Shown one piece after another: positions 56,183-64,000 of a stretch of DNA of 64,000 nt. The notes under the pieces are model-generated. The model searched no databases and was not told the origin of the DNA. It saw only the letters and a program-made list of their open reading frames with translations. The position numbers and the translations under genes were made by a program. Numbering within the stretch: position 1 is the first letter of the stretch; the number at the start of each line of letters is the position of its first letter. The DNA is from RGIG7213 sp045124505 (GTDB taxonomy: Bacteria > Bacillota > Clostridia > Oscillospirales > CAG-272): positions 1 to 64,000 of the forward strand of contig JBGVLZ010000039.1 of NCBI GenBank assembly GCA_045124505.1, given 5' to 3'.

Positions 56183-57160
56183 ATGGATTTTTTTAACGGA
56201 TTTTCACCATCAAACGGATATTTTACCGTAATTCTGATTTTTTCCGTCATTTTTTTCAACGGTGCAACAGATGCTGTAAATGCTGTGGCAACGTGTGTGG
56301 GAACAAAATGTCTGAAGATATCGCACGCCGTTATTCTTTCGGCTGTATTCAATTTTCTCGGTGTGTTTATCATGGGAATTTTCAGCAGCGGTGTTGCATA
56401 CACGGTAAAAAACCTTGCCTTTTTTCCAAATGACACCGTTTGCAGGACCGCACTTTGCGCTTCTATGCTTTCGGTAATAATCTGGACGGTATTCACCTGG
56501 ATATTCGGAATACCTACAAGCGAAAGCCACGCACTTATATCAAGTCTTGCGGGAACTGCCATGGCATATGCAGGCTCATACATAAACGCAGAAGAGTATT
56601 CAAAGGTTCTTTACGGTTTAATCGTGTCAACCGTTATGGGATTTTGTGCGGGGATATTATCAAATCAAGCTGTGCGTTCAATTTTCAAAGGCAGATCAGA
56701 TAATTTTTTCAGATTTGCACAGATATTCGGGGCGTGCATTTCTTCATTTGCGCACGGAGCACAGGACGGACTGAAATTTTTAGGGCTTTTTTTACTGTTT
56801 TCAAGCGATGAAAACAGTATCGGTATATGGCTTGTTCTGGCTGTATCGTTTGTAATGTTTGCAGGCACTGCCGTAGGCGGTAAAAAAATAATACGCTCCG
56901 TCGGCGAAGATATGGTGACGCTTGAAAAGTGTGACGGTTTTGCTTCCGATATTGCAAGTGCGTTATGCCTTTTGACAGCAAGTGTATGGGGAATACCGAC
57001 AAGCACAACACATACAAAAACATCATCCGTGCTCGGCACAGGTATACTGAACGGCGGAAAAATAAATTTCAAAACCGTTTTCGGGATAGTCACCGCTTGG
57101 ATATTGACATTTCCCGTGTGCACGTTGTTAGGCTATATCATAATAAAAATACTGACATAA
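56183..57160 (+). CDS. pit: PiT family inorganic phosphate transporter
   Basis: A 325-residue membrane protein with about ten segments. The two inverted PHO4 signatures are FFNGATDAVNAVATCVGTKCLKISHAVILSAVFNF and GIPTSTTHTKTSSVLGTGI, with GIPTSESHALISSLAGTAMAY in the first half. The canonical GANDxxNA reads GATDAVNA here. Substrate is probably phosphate with a cation. There is no ribosome site before the ATG (the upstream is TAAATAATTTTTTATT), so it may be poorly translated or nearly leaderless. No PhoU-like gene follows. Confidence 0.9.
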   Translation: MDFFNGFSPSNGYFTVILIFSVIFFNGATDAVNAVATCVGTKCLKISHAVILSAVFNFLGVFIMGIFSSGVAYTVKNLAFFPNDTVCRTALCASMLSVIIWTVFTWIFGIPTSESHALISSLAGTAMAYAGSYINAEEYSKVLYGLIVSTVMGFCAGILSNQAVRSIFKGRSDNFFRFAQIFGACISSFAHGAQDGLKFLGLFLLFSSDENSIGIWLVLAVSFVMFAGTAVGGKKIIRSVGEDMVTLEKCDGFASDIASALCLLTASVWGIPTSTTHTKTSSVLGTGILNGGKINFKTVFGIVTAWILTFPVCTLLGYIIIKILT

Positions 57161-57164
57161 TTGA

Positions 57165-57205
57165 ATCGGGGCATTTGCAAATACAAATGCCCCGATGCTT
57201 TATCA
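57165..57205. terminator. Terminator between pit and M18 peptidase genes
   Basis: ATCGGGGCATTTG (57165-57177) pairs with CAAATGCCCCGAT (57184-57196), 13 bp perfect, between convergent genes. The T-runs are short. Confidence 0.75.
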
Positions 57206-58600
57206 TTTTTCGTAAAAGGCTTTTGTTGCCTTGTGCATATTATAAACGTCCGCTTTTGAAACGACCTCATACGGTGCGTGCATGGATATTACAGGCACGC
57301 CTGCATCGATAGTATCGATATTTCTTTCGGCAATATACTTTGCAACAGTACCGCCGCCGCCGAAATCGACCTTGCCCATTTCGCACATCTGCCATACAAC
57401 ATCGGCACTGTCGAAAATGTGTGCGATCTTTGCGGTATATTCGCCTGTTGCATCATTTGTATCGGATTTACCTCTTGCGCCCGTATATTTACAAAGGCCT
57501 ACACCGCAACCGACAATTGCAGAATTGTTCTTTTCATAAGCATTTGCAAAATTAGGATCGTATGCGGCGCAGACATCCGCAGAAAGACACATTGAATTTG
57601 CACGTACCTTGCGTTCATTTTTTCCAAGTGTCACGCAAATATCGGTGATTATATCGTCAAGCACAGCACCTTTCATGCCCGTAGCACCGTTTGAGCCTGT
57701 TTCTTCTTTATCGGCAAGAACAGCCATGAGCGTATGCTCGGGAGAATCCATTTCAAACATAGCTGTCAGAGAAGGATATGCGCATACTCTGTCATCGTGT
57801 CCGTAGGAAGCGATCAGGCTTCTGTCAAATCCCACATCCTTTGCCTTGAGTGCGGGAACTACCTGAAGCTCCGCAGATATAAAATCTTCCTCTGTAATTC
57901 CGTATTTTTCATAAAGAATTGAAAGGATATTGAGCTTTATTTTTTCGCTAACCGCATCATCGGAATAAGGCACGGAGCCGAGAAGAATATTGAGGGTTTC
58001 ACCGTCAATTCCCTCATTAAGAGGCTTTGAATACTGCTCCTTTGCCAAATGCGGAAGAAGGTCGTTTATATAGAAAATTGGATCGTTTTCGTCCTCACCG
58101 ATGCAAATATTCACAACCTCGCAGTCCTTCTTCGTAACTATTCCGTGAAGTGAAAGCGGTATTGCCGTCCACTGATATTTTTTAATACCGCCGTAGTAGT
58201 GCGTTCTGAAGAATGCCATTCCGCCGTTTTCGTAAAGCGGCACTGCTCTTATATCTATTGCAGGTGAATCGATGTGCGATGCACAGATGCGTATACCGTT
58301 TTCAATGTCTTCATTACCTATAACAAACAAGAAAACGCTTCTGTTTCTGTTTATATAATAATATTTGCCGCCTGCTTTGACATCTTTTCCGAAAGTAAAT
58401 TCTTCAAATCCGTTTGATTTTGCAAGTCTTACAGCTTCTTCTGCCGCCTCTCTTGCTGTTTTGCCCGCATCAAGATATTTTTTATATCCTTCGCAGTATG
58501 ATGTGATACTGTCTGCTTCATTCGGATATTTTTCGTAAGCATTCAGCTTTTTGTACATCAGCTTTTCTGAAAGAAGCTGACCTTTTGTTTTCTCACTCAT
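57203..58600 (-). CDS. M18 family aminopeptidase
   Basis: A 465-residue zinc aminopeptidase of the aspartyl/aminopeptidase 1 type, cytosolic. Metal and catalytic residues lie in RICASHIDSPAIDIRA (HxD), VLADKEETGSNGATGMKGA (catalytic EE), SMCLSADVCAAYDP (Asp), and VPVISMHAPYEVVSK (final His). It is the last gene of a long minus-strand run and overlaps the transglycosylase gene by eight bases. Confidence 0.94.
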   Translation of the reverse strand: MSEKTKGQLLSEKLMYKKLNAYEKYPNEADSITSYCEGYKKYLDAGKTAREAAEEAVRLAKSNGFEEFTFGKDVKAGGKYYYINRNRSVFLFVIGNEDIENGIRICASHIDSPAIDIRAVPLYENGGMAFFRTHYYGGIKKYQWTAIPLSLHGIVTKKDCEVVNICIGEDENDPIFYINDLLPHLAKEQYSKPLNEGIDGETLNILLGSVPYSDDAVSEKIKLNILSILYEKYGITEEDFISAELQVVPALKAKDVGFDRSLIASYGHDDRVCAYPSLTAMFEMDSPEHTLMAVLADKEETGSNGATGMKGAVLDDIITDICVTLGKNERKVRANSMCLSADVCAAYDPNFANAYEKNNSAIVGCGVGLCKYTGARGKSDTNDATGEYTAKIAHIFDSADVVWQMCEMGKVDFGGGGTVAKYIAERNIDTIDAGVPVISMHAPYEVVSKADVYNMHKATKAFYEK

Positions 58601-59168
58601 TTGTATCTACCTCCATAAGCTTTATGTATTTTTCTCTTGCATCGGAAACCTTTTTAACATACGCTTCCGTTTCAGGAAACGGTATGCTTATAAGACGTCC
58701 GTTTTGCGAAATTTCTTCATCTTCAAGCCATTTTCTGACCTGACCGTGACCTGCATTATATGCGGCATAGACTGTTTCCCAGATTATAAACTGATCATGA
58801 CAGTACGAAAGATAATAAACTCCGCACTGTATATTTGTTTCGGGATCCGTTATTTTATTCTTATCGTAAGGTATTCCCGTTTTTCCGCATATCCATTCAT
58901 ATGTGGACGGAATAAGCTGCATAAGACCTACAGCCCCCTTATCGGATCTCGCATTCGGATCAAAATCACTTTCCGCCTTTATAACGGCATATATGACATC
59001 CTTTGGCACACCGTACATTTCGGAATATTTTTCGACGTATTCGCTGTATTTTGTCGGGTAACTTGCACGCTCATGCCTGTCAAGTGCGATATCTGTTATA
59101 TATCCGAGCAAAACAGCCGCAGCTATAAGCAGTACCGCAATAACGCTTCTTTTGATCGCTTCAGCCAT
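58593..59168 (-). CDS. Membrane-anchored lytic transglycosylase (SLT domain)
   Basis: A 191-residue protein with an N-terminal membrane anchor (SVIAVLLIAAAVLLGYITDIAL) and an SLT fold: YSEMYGVPKDVIYAVIKAESDFDPNARSDKGAVGLMQLIPSTYEW with catalytic Glu in KAES, CGVYYLSYCHDQF, and YNAGHGQVRKWL. It cleaves peptidoglycan glycan strands outside the membrane. It overlaps coaE by eight bases. Confidence 0.93.
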   Translation of the reverse strand: MAEAIKRSVIAVLLIAAAVLLGYITDIALDRHERASYPTKYSEYVEKYSEMYGVPKDVIYAVIKAESDFDPNARSDKGAVGLMQLIPSTYEWICGKTGIPYDKNKITDPETNIQCGVYYLSYCHDQFIIWETVYAAYNAGHGQVRKWLEDEEISQNGRLISIPFPETEAYVKKVSDAREKYIKLMEVDTNE

Positions 59169-59766
59169 TTGTGCCTCCTTTTATGATATCCAAGGTGTTT
59201 TTAACCGAGCTTTCAAGTTCTTCAATACCGAAATTATTTTCAATAACGTATGTGCATTTGTCCTTGAAATAATCGGCTGAATATTGGTTTGCAAGACGTT
59301 TTTCTGCCGCCTCTCGGCTTATTTTGTCACGCTCCATTATACGTTCTGTAAGCGTTTGTTTTTCAGCCGTCACAGCAATAGTTGCATCACATTCCCTGTC
59401 AAATCCGCTTTCAAAAAGCTGTGATGCATCTACAAGAACGGTTCCGAAACCCTCTTTTTCATACTGCTTTATCATTTCACGTGAACGTGACAGAATATGA
59501 AAATGCGCTATTTTATTCAACGCTTCAAGCTTTTCCTTTGAAGAAAAAACGATTTTTGCAAGCGTCGGACGGTGTATACCGCCCGCCCAGTCGGTTATTT
59601 CTATGCCAAACTCACGCACAAGCTCACATACCAAGGGTGAATTTTTGCACAACATAGAATGGTAAACTTCATCCGTATTCACGCACGGAACACCGTATTT
59701 TTCAAAAAGTGTACACACGGTGCTTTTACCTGCACCGCTTTGTCCTGTTATACCGATAATTTTCAT
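59161..59766 (-). CDS. coaE: Dephospho-CoA kinase
   Basis: Last step of CoA synthesis. It has 201 residues. The P-loop is IGITGQSGAGKSTVCTLFEKYG, NTDEVYHSML is the conserved D-x-[I/V]-[A/Y]-H-like block, and the lid has RIMERDKISREAAEKRLANQ. It is one base from the tsaC stop and in one operon with prfA and tsaC. Confidence 0.96.
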   Translation of the reverse strand: MKIIGITGQSGAGKSTVCTLFEKYGVPCVNTDEVYHSMLCKNSPLVCELVREFGIEITDWAGGIHRPTLAKIVFSSKEKLEALNKIAHFHILSRSREMIKQYEKEGFGTVLVDASQLFESGFDRECDATIAVTAEKQTLTERIMERDKISREAAEKRLANQYSADYFKDKCTYVIENNFGIEELESSVKNTLDIIKGGTNG

Positions 59767-59767
59767 A

Positions 59768-60799
59768 TCAGACCTTTATTATTTTAAATCCCGCCGCACG
59801 CATAAGCCTGTTTAAAACAGCAAGACCGACACCGTCGCTTTCGGGTATTACCGAATATATTTCCTCCGCTGTTGAGCTGTTATATTCACGCAGATAGGAA
59901 AACAGCACGTTTGCCTGCTTTATAGGTGAGCGTTCAAGATATTTTACGTTTTCGCCGAATACCGTATCTTTACTGTCAACATAGCAAAGAATACCAGTTT
60001 TCGGATCATTTTCGAGCTTTTTCTTAAAAAATTCAATTACGTTTTCTTCATTTCCCTCAACGAGATATACAGGCGCATCGGGGGAGTAATGCTTGTACAT
60101 CATACCCGGTGACTCCGCCTTTTCGCCCTCTTTGAGCTTTTCGAGTATAGCCGATGACACCGTCACATTTTCGCACACAGCCTTAAGCATATGAATGTCA
60201 ACTGCTCCCGGGCGCAAAAGAATTATCTCATTTTCATTTGCCCTTACAACAGTTGATTCAAGACCTATCTCACAAGAACCGCCGTCGATTATCATATCGA
60301 CCTTACCGCAAAGATCCTCTATAACGTGAGATGCCTCTGTCGGTGAGGGTTTGCCCGATGTGTTTGCTGACGGCGCGGCAATTGCCGCACCTGTATGTTC
60401 TATGATAGCGGATGCAATTTTATCCGACGGTATTCTTATTGCCACCGTGTCAAGACCGCCTGTGACTGTATCGGGCACAGTATTCTTTTTAGGAAGAATT
60501 ACCGTCAGGGGACCCGGTGAAAATGCGCTTGTCAGCTTATAATAAAGCTCATTTGTGTATGCATATTTCTCCGCATCCTCAGCCTTGGCTATATGGATTA
60601 TCAGGGGGTTATCCGACGGACGTCCCTTTGCTTTATATATTTTTTCAGCACCGTCGGCATATTCCGCATTTGCACCCAGCCCATAAACTGTTTCGGTGGG
60701 AAATGCAACAAGTCCGCCGTTTTTTATTATTTCCGATGCTCTTTTTATGACCGCAATATCAATATTTTCACGGTCTGTCTTTACAACTTCGGTTTTCAT
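59768..60799 (-). CDS. tsaC: Threonylcarbamoyl-AMP synthase (Sua5 type)
   Basis: Makes threonylcarbamoyl-AMP for t6A in tRNA. It has 343 residues, that is the long Sua5/YwlC form: a YrdC domain (EIIKNGGLVAFPTETVYGLGANA, KGRPSDNPLIIHI, GPLTVILPK, PSANTSGKPSPTEASHV) and a C-terminal Sua5 domain (SPGMMYKHYSPDAPVYLVEG). The start overlaps the prfA stop by one base (TAATG). Confidence 0.95.
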   Translation of the reverse strand: MKTEVVKTDRENIDIAVIKRASEIIKNGGLVAFPTETVYGLGANAEYADGAEKIYKAKGRPSDNPLIIHIAKAEDAEKYAYTNELYYKLTSAFSPGPLTVILPKKNTVPDTVTGGLDTVAIRIPSDKIASAIIEHTGAAIAAPSANTSGKPSPTEASHVIEDLCGKVDMIIDGGSCEIGLESTVVRANENEIILLRPGAVDIHMLKAVCENVTVSSAILEKLKEGEKAESPGMMYKHYSPDAPVYLVEGNEENVIEFFKKKLENDPKTGILCYVDSKDTVFGENVKYLERSPIKQANVLFSYLREYNSSTAEEIYSVIPESDGVGLAVLNRLMRAAGFKIIKV

Positions 60800-61860
60800 T
60801 ATGATTTAAGCTTTTCGGCTGTATCAACATTGATGATATAGTCTATCATCTCCGATATATTTCCGTTCAAGAAGCTTTCAAGTGTATACGATGTATAACC
60901 GACTCTGTGATCGGTAACACGTCCTTGCGGATAATTATATGTTCTTATACGCTCGCTTCTGTCGCCTGTGCCGACCTGGCTTTTCCTTTCATTTGCGATC
61001 TTGTCGTGCTGTTCCTGTGTTTTCATATCGTAAAGCTTCGCACGCAGAAGCTTCATCGCCTTGTCCTTGTTTTTGAACTGGCTTCTTTCATCCTGACATT
61101 CGATAACGATGCCTGTGGGTTTATGATAAAGTCTTATGGCTGACTCTGTTTTATTTATGTGCTGACCGCCGGCACCGCTGCTCTTACACGTTTCGAACTT
61201 TATGTCAGCGGGATTTATTTCGACTTCAACATCCTCAGCCTCAGGTAAAACAGCTACCGTTACGGTGGATGTGTGTATTCTGCCCTGCGCCTCCGTTTCT
61301 GGCACACGCTGAACACGGTGAACACCCGATTCAAATTTCAGTTTTGAATACGCACCGTCGCCCATAACCGTGAACGATACTTCCTTAAAACCGCCAAGTC
61401 CCGTTTCGTTTACACTCAAAAGCTCCGTTTTCCAGCCTACAGATTCGGCGTACATCGTGTACATTCTGTATAAAACGTACGAAAACAGTGCCGCTTCGTC
61501 GCCGCCCGCCCCTGCACGTATTTCGATAACAACGTTTTTGTCATCATTTTCATCTCTCGGCAAAAGGAGTATTTTAAGCTCATTCGTGCATTTTTCAATA
61601 CCTGCCTTTGCTTCCTGCAGTTCCTCCTGCGCAAGCGCTTTCATTTCTTCATCGGGTTTATCCGATAAAAGCTCCTCGGCGTCGGACTGCATTCTGACAT
61701 ATCCCTTATACTCACGGTACTTTTCAATTATCGGCGAAAGGCGTTTGTATTCCTTCATTAAAGCGGTGTATTTTGTCTGGTCTGAAATTATCTCGCTGTC
61801 GGAAAGATCCTTTTCAATGGTGATAAATTTTTCTTCCGCTTCTTTAAGCTTATCAAGCAT
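60799..61860 (-). CDS. prfA: Peptide chain release factor 1
   Basis: Terminates translation at UAA/UAG. It has 353 residues. The GGQ motif is in CKSSGAGGQHINKTESAIRL, and domain 2 has RVQRVPETEAQGRIHTSTVTVAVLPEAEDVEVEI. The start overlaps the DUF951 stop by eight bases. The order DUF951-prfA-tsaC-coaE is a translation/housekeeping operon. prmC is not beside it. Confidence 0.97.
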   Translation of the reverse strand: MLDKLKEAEEKFITIEKDLSDSEIISDQTKYTALMKEYKRLSPIIEKYREYKGYVRMQSDAEELLSDKPDEEMKALAQEELQEAKAGIEKCTNELKILLLPRDENDDKNVVIEIRAGAGGDEAALFSYVLYRMYTMYAESVGWKTELLSVNETGLGGFKEVSFTVMGDGAYSKLKFESGVHRVQRVPETEAQGRIHTSTVTVAVLPEAEDVEVEINPADIKFETCKSSGAGGQHINKTESAIRLYHKPTGIVIECQDERSQFKNKDKAMKLLRAKLYDMKTQEQHDKIANERKSQVGTGDRSERIRTYNYPQGRVTDHRVGYTSYTLESFLNGNISEMIDYIINVDTAEKLKS

Positions 61861-62059
61861 TATGACAGTCCTCCGCCTTTTCTATCTTTTTAATGTTTTT
61901 TTCAAGCTTCACACGTGCAACCGTCACGTCATGCCCGCATGTTTCGCACAATATTCTTATATCGGACCCCACACGGAGCACACGGAACGTCTTTCCTCCG
62001 CACGGGTGCTGTTTTTTCATCGTGAGCACGTCGCCCACTTCTATCTTCGGTATTTCCAT
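61853..62059 (-). CDS. DUF951 family protein
   Basis: A 68-residue protein: GDVLTMKKQHPCGGKTFRVLRVGSDIRILCETCGHDVTVARVKLEKNIKKI. The KKQHPCGG motif and the paired Cys (CETCGH) match DUF951, a small Firmicute family of unknown function with a probable zinc-binding, OB-like fold. GAGGGATG lies before the ATG. It is the first gene after the 62090-62118 promoter. Confidence 0.88.
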   Translation of the reverse strand: MEIPKIEVGDVLTMKKQHPCGGKTFRVLRVGSDIRILCETCGHDVTVARVKLEKNIKKIEKAEDCHNA

Positions 62060-62089
62060 TTACATCCCTCAAACCTTTTTATCCTTATG

Positions 62090-62118
62090 ATTATATCATA
62101 CACATATAATTAAATCAA
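62090..62118 (-). promoter_or_regulatory. Promoter of DUF951-prfA-tsaC-coaE run
   Basis: Minus-strand TTGATT (62113-62118), a 17-bp spacer and TATAAT (62090-62095). Confidence 0.75.
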
Positions 62119-62139
62119 TAGAAGTTTTGTATATTTTTA

Positions 62140-62694
62140 TCACCCGTCAAAAATTGATGAAAAAATACAAATACAGAATAAAAACAGCGAAAAGTTTGCT
62201 CCCGTTTTGAAAAGCAGATAAACGGAAAACTGCCAAAGCAAAAAAAGTGTTATGAAGGAAATAATATTACAAAACGTGTCGGTTTTATTTTCAAAACGCA
62301 TCATAAGAAAGGCTCGCAGTGCCCTGCCTCCGTCAAGTCCGTCTACAGGGAGCGCATTTAAGATACCGTATATCAGGTTATAGCTTCCGAAGCTGTATTT
62401 AAAAAACAAGATGAAAAACAAAAAATTGAATATGATACCACCGGAAGATATTACGACATCGTCACGGTATGAGGTAATACCGTTCAGCCTTATATCAGCA
62501 CCGCCCAGTCCTATCGTGACGGATGAAATTTCAGCTTTGCATACCTTTGAAAAAACAATATGTCCAAGCTCATGCAAAAGTGAAGCAAGAAACATAAAAA
62601 ACGTATCCCATCCCCTGTATGAAAGCGAAAAAATAATAAGCGTCACTGAAGTTATGACGCTTATTTTTATCTTCCTTGACAGATATATATACAA
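62140..62694 (-). CDS. M50 site-2-protease-like membrane protein
   Basis: A 184-residue membrane protein with about five hydrophobic segments. The zinc site is FLASLLHELGHIVFSKVCKAE (HExxH) and the third ligand is in GILNALPVDGLDGGRAL (the NxxPxxxxDGG motif). By fold it is an intramembrane metalloprotease, close in size to short SpoIVFB-like or YwhC-like members. A role in sporulation sigma-K processing is possible but not shown. It is 15 bp after alr. Confidence 0.85.
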   Translation of the reverse strand: MYIYLSRKIKISVITSVTLIIFSLSYRGWDTFFMFLASLLHELGHIVFSKVCKAEISSVTIGLGGADIRLNGITSYRDDVVISSGGIIFNFLFFILFFKYSFGSYNLIYGILNALPVDGLDGGRALRAFLMMRFENKTDTFCNIISFITLFLLWQFSVYLLFKTGANFSLFLFCICIFSSIFDG

Positions 62695-62709
62695 CCTTGC
62701 CTCCGGATA

Positions 62710-63789
62710 TTATTTATATATTCTTTTCACCCTTTTGCTCACGGCGCACATACATTCGTAAGGTATCGTTCCTATGTGATTTGCATATACCGAAGCATCG
62801 TCAAATACCACCGCTTCGTCACCGACCTTCGGTTTTTCCTCCATATCGGTGATATCGACCATAAAATGGTCCATACACACCCTGCCTATGACCTTTGCCG
62901 AATATCCGTTTATTTTAACGTAAGAGCCTGTAAACCGTCTTGAAATTCCGTCACCGTAACCGCACGCAACAGTTGCAACGGTCATATTTTTTTCAGCCTT
63001 GAAATCACCGCCGTAGGAAACGGCATCTCCCTTTGAAATTTTGTGTATATGCACAACGGTCGAAACAAATTTCATAACCGGTTTAAGACCTTCGCCCGAT
63101 ATTTCATCTGACGGCGGAAAGCCGTAAAGCACGATGCCCGCACGTACCATGCCGAAAATAGACTGCGGAAAGTCAAGTATCGCACCGCTGTTTGCACAGT
63201 GGTACAAAAGAGGCTTATCGGAAAGGCTGTCAATAATATTCTTTGCCTTATAAAACTTTTCCAGCTGTGCCAAGCATGCGCTTTTGTCGATTTCATCACC
63301 CCTTGCAAAGTGTGTAAAAACGCCCTCGGGTGAAAATTTCGGGTTATTAAAAACGTATTTCAAGCCCTCGCTGTATGCATAGTCGAAGCCGAGGCGGTTC
63401 ATTCCCGTTTCTACTTTTATATGTACACGCAATTTTTCGCCTTCATTTATTCGGGACGAAAGAAGCTTTGCATATTCACTTGAATAAACAGCCTGTATAA
63501 AGCCGTTTTCGATAACGTGGGAGATATCATCGGGGTTTGAAAAGCTCAAAATGAGTATGTCGCCGTCGGTATAACGTCTTGCCTCTATTGCTTCATCAAG
63601 TGATGAAACGGCAAAGTGTCTGCATCCCGCATCGTGCAGTATTTTTATACATTCTCCGCCGTGACCGTAGCAGTCCGCTTTGATAACACACATAAGCGAA
63701 ACGTCATCGGGGAGCTTTGATTTTATGAAATTAAAATTGGAAACAAGCGCTGAGGAGTCAATTTGTAGATACGTCCGTGGTTTGAGCAT
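62710..63789 (-). CDS. alr: Alanine racemase
   Basis: PLP enzyme giving D-alanine for the cell wall. It has 359 residues from MLKPRTYLQIDSSALVSNF. The PLP Lys is in SLMCVIKADCYGHGG, and the catalytic Tyr is in KGDAVSYGGDFKAEK. GRVCMDHFMVDIT and the end YECMCAVSKRVKRIY are typical. The start at 63789 overlaps the upstream lipoprotein gene by 32 bases; an alternative ATG at 63813 is possible. An alr directly after a YdcC/GerS-like gene is known from Bacillus and Clostridioides. Confidence 0.94.
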   Translation of the reverse strand: MLKPRTYLQIDSSALVSNFNFIKSKLPDDVSLMCVIKADCYGHGGECIKILHDAGCRHFAVSSLDEAIEARRYTDGDILILSFSNPDDISHVIENGFIQAVYSSEYAKLLSSRINEGEKLRVHIKVETGMNRLGFDYAYSEGLKYVFNNPKFSPEGVFTHFARGDEIDKSACLAQLEKFYKAKNIIDSLSDKPLLYHCANSGAILDFPQSIFGMVRAGIVLYGFPPSDEISGEGLKPVMKFVSTVVHIHKISKGDAVSYGGDFKAEKNMTVATVACGYGDGISRRFTGSYVKINGYSAKVIGRVCMDHFMVDITDMEEKPKVGDEAVVFDDASVYANHIGTIPYECMCAVSKRVKRIYK

Positions 63790-64000
63790 CAGTATTTTTT
63801 CCGTTCCATTCATCAAATGTAATAACCGTTTTACCCGATCTGAGCATAAGCGGCTTCTTTTTTTCTTTGTCAAAATAAATATCACAATTGCTGTTTGTAA
63901 GCTTTACTGCCTTTTCACCGTTTACGGAATCCTCGCTTACAGTAAATTCACCGTCGCACTTCAAAAGCTCATACCAGCGGTAAACACCGCCTGTTGATGC
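63758..64000 (-). CDS. YdcC/GerS-like lipoprotein, C-terminal fragment
   Basis: The frame is open from the window edge to the stop at 63758. About 80 residues are seen, starting STGGVYRWYELLKCDGEFTVSEDSV and ending TTDVSTN. Segments such as DIYFDKEKKKPLMLRSGKTVITFDEW suggest the beta-strand repeats of LolA-like lipoproteins. Its position, overlapping the start of alr, matches ydcC-alr in Bacillus and gerS-alr2 in Clostridioides. The call relies mainly on context. Confidence 0.5.
   Translation of the reverse strand, partial: ASTGGVYRWYELLKCDGEFTVSEDSVNGEKAVKLTNSNCDIYFDKEKKKPLMLRSGKTVITFDEWNGKNTDAQTTDVSTN

Noticed and set aside
1..64000. CRISPR array
   Set aside because: No direct repeats of 24-40 bp with regular unique spacers were seen; the repeats present are palindromic elements and 12-bp operator boxes.

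Overview
The window looks like a chromosome segment from an anaerobic Firmicute of class Clostridia, probably an uncultured gut member near the Ruminococcaceae/Oscillospiraceae. This is inferred from gene content: [FeFe]-hydrogenase maturases, an NfnAB-type transhydrogenase pair, HPr kinase, NiaR-controlled de novo NAD synthesis, RNase M5, a YdcC/GerS-like lipoprotein before alr, and AGGAGG ribosome sites with TTGACA-17-TATAAT promoters. No plasmid, prophage body, CRISPR array or rRNA is seen. One tRNA (Leu, CAA) is present. Both edges cut genes: the C-terminus of a probable large serine recombinase on the left and the C-terminus of a GerS/YdcC-like lipoprotein on the right.

Layout. 0-6.1 kb: recombinase end, pth, then a + strand run of DUF218 protein, thrC, yerC, methyltransferase, hslO and hprK. 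6.2-7.25 kb: an AT-rich islet with an XRE repressor and two divergent small genes sharing tandem operators. 7.3 kb: copy A of a structured repeat. 7.5-12.6 kb: the rimP-nusA-ylxR-ylxQ-infB operon (-). 12.6-15 kb: LMW phosphatase, YfcE-like phosphoesterase, Fe-alcohol dehydrogenase. 15-23.1 kb: an NAD(P) neighbourhood, with NUDIX, NfnA, NfnB and NAD kinase on + facing rplS and nadABC-niaR on -. 23.2-25.8 kb: tRNA-Leu, a multi-hairpin repeat, a membrane methyltransferase, an SDR and a YhhQ-like transporter behind a preQ1-type riboswitch. 25.87-38.44 kb: a 12.6-kb operon with a 1004-aa binding protein, two MalF/MalG permease pairs, an NHL-TPR-Yip1 membrane protein and a DUF5696-like protein, with no ATPase. 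39-45.4 kb: GNAT, Lhr-like helicase, a REP-associated transposase gene carrying inverted REP copies in frame, purC, an HMA protein, a HlyIII protein and a pyridoxamine kinase. 45.5-51.3 kb: a glycine-riboswitch-controlled AGCS transporter, then TM1266-hydE-hydG-hydF. 51.36 kb: copy B of the structured repeat. 51.5-56.1 kb: EamA transporter, HAD-IIA, lipoprotein, GtrA, RNase M5, holA. 56.2-64 kb: phosphate permease (+), then alr, M50 protease, DUF951, prfA, tsaC, coaE, lytic transglycosylase and M18 peptidase (-).

Most of the window is housekeeping. The signals most worth a second look are: (1) the structured repeat family at 7263-7375 and 51363-51460, whose stems differ in sequence but stay paired while an internal loop with six G and a 3' tail are kept; (2) the RAYT gene at 42.1-42.7 kb, with two perfect 27-bp inverted REP copies inside its reading frame and a compensatorily changed REP at 39.7 kb; (3) the ATPase-less double-permease operon with DUF5696 and NHL-Yip1 partners; (4) four ACA(G/C)AT boxes at an exact 12-bp period over the nadA promoter; and (5) two multi-hairpin intergenic elements at 15.0 and 23.4 kb.

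All calls come from reading the sequence and from remembered family signatures. No database search or folding program was run. Domain boundaries are approximate.
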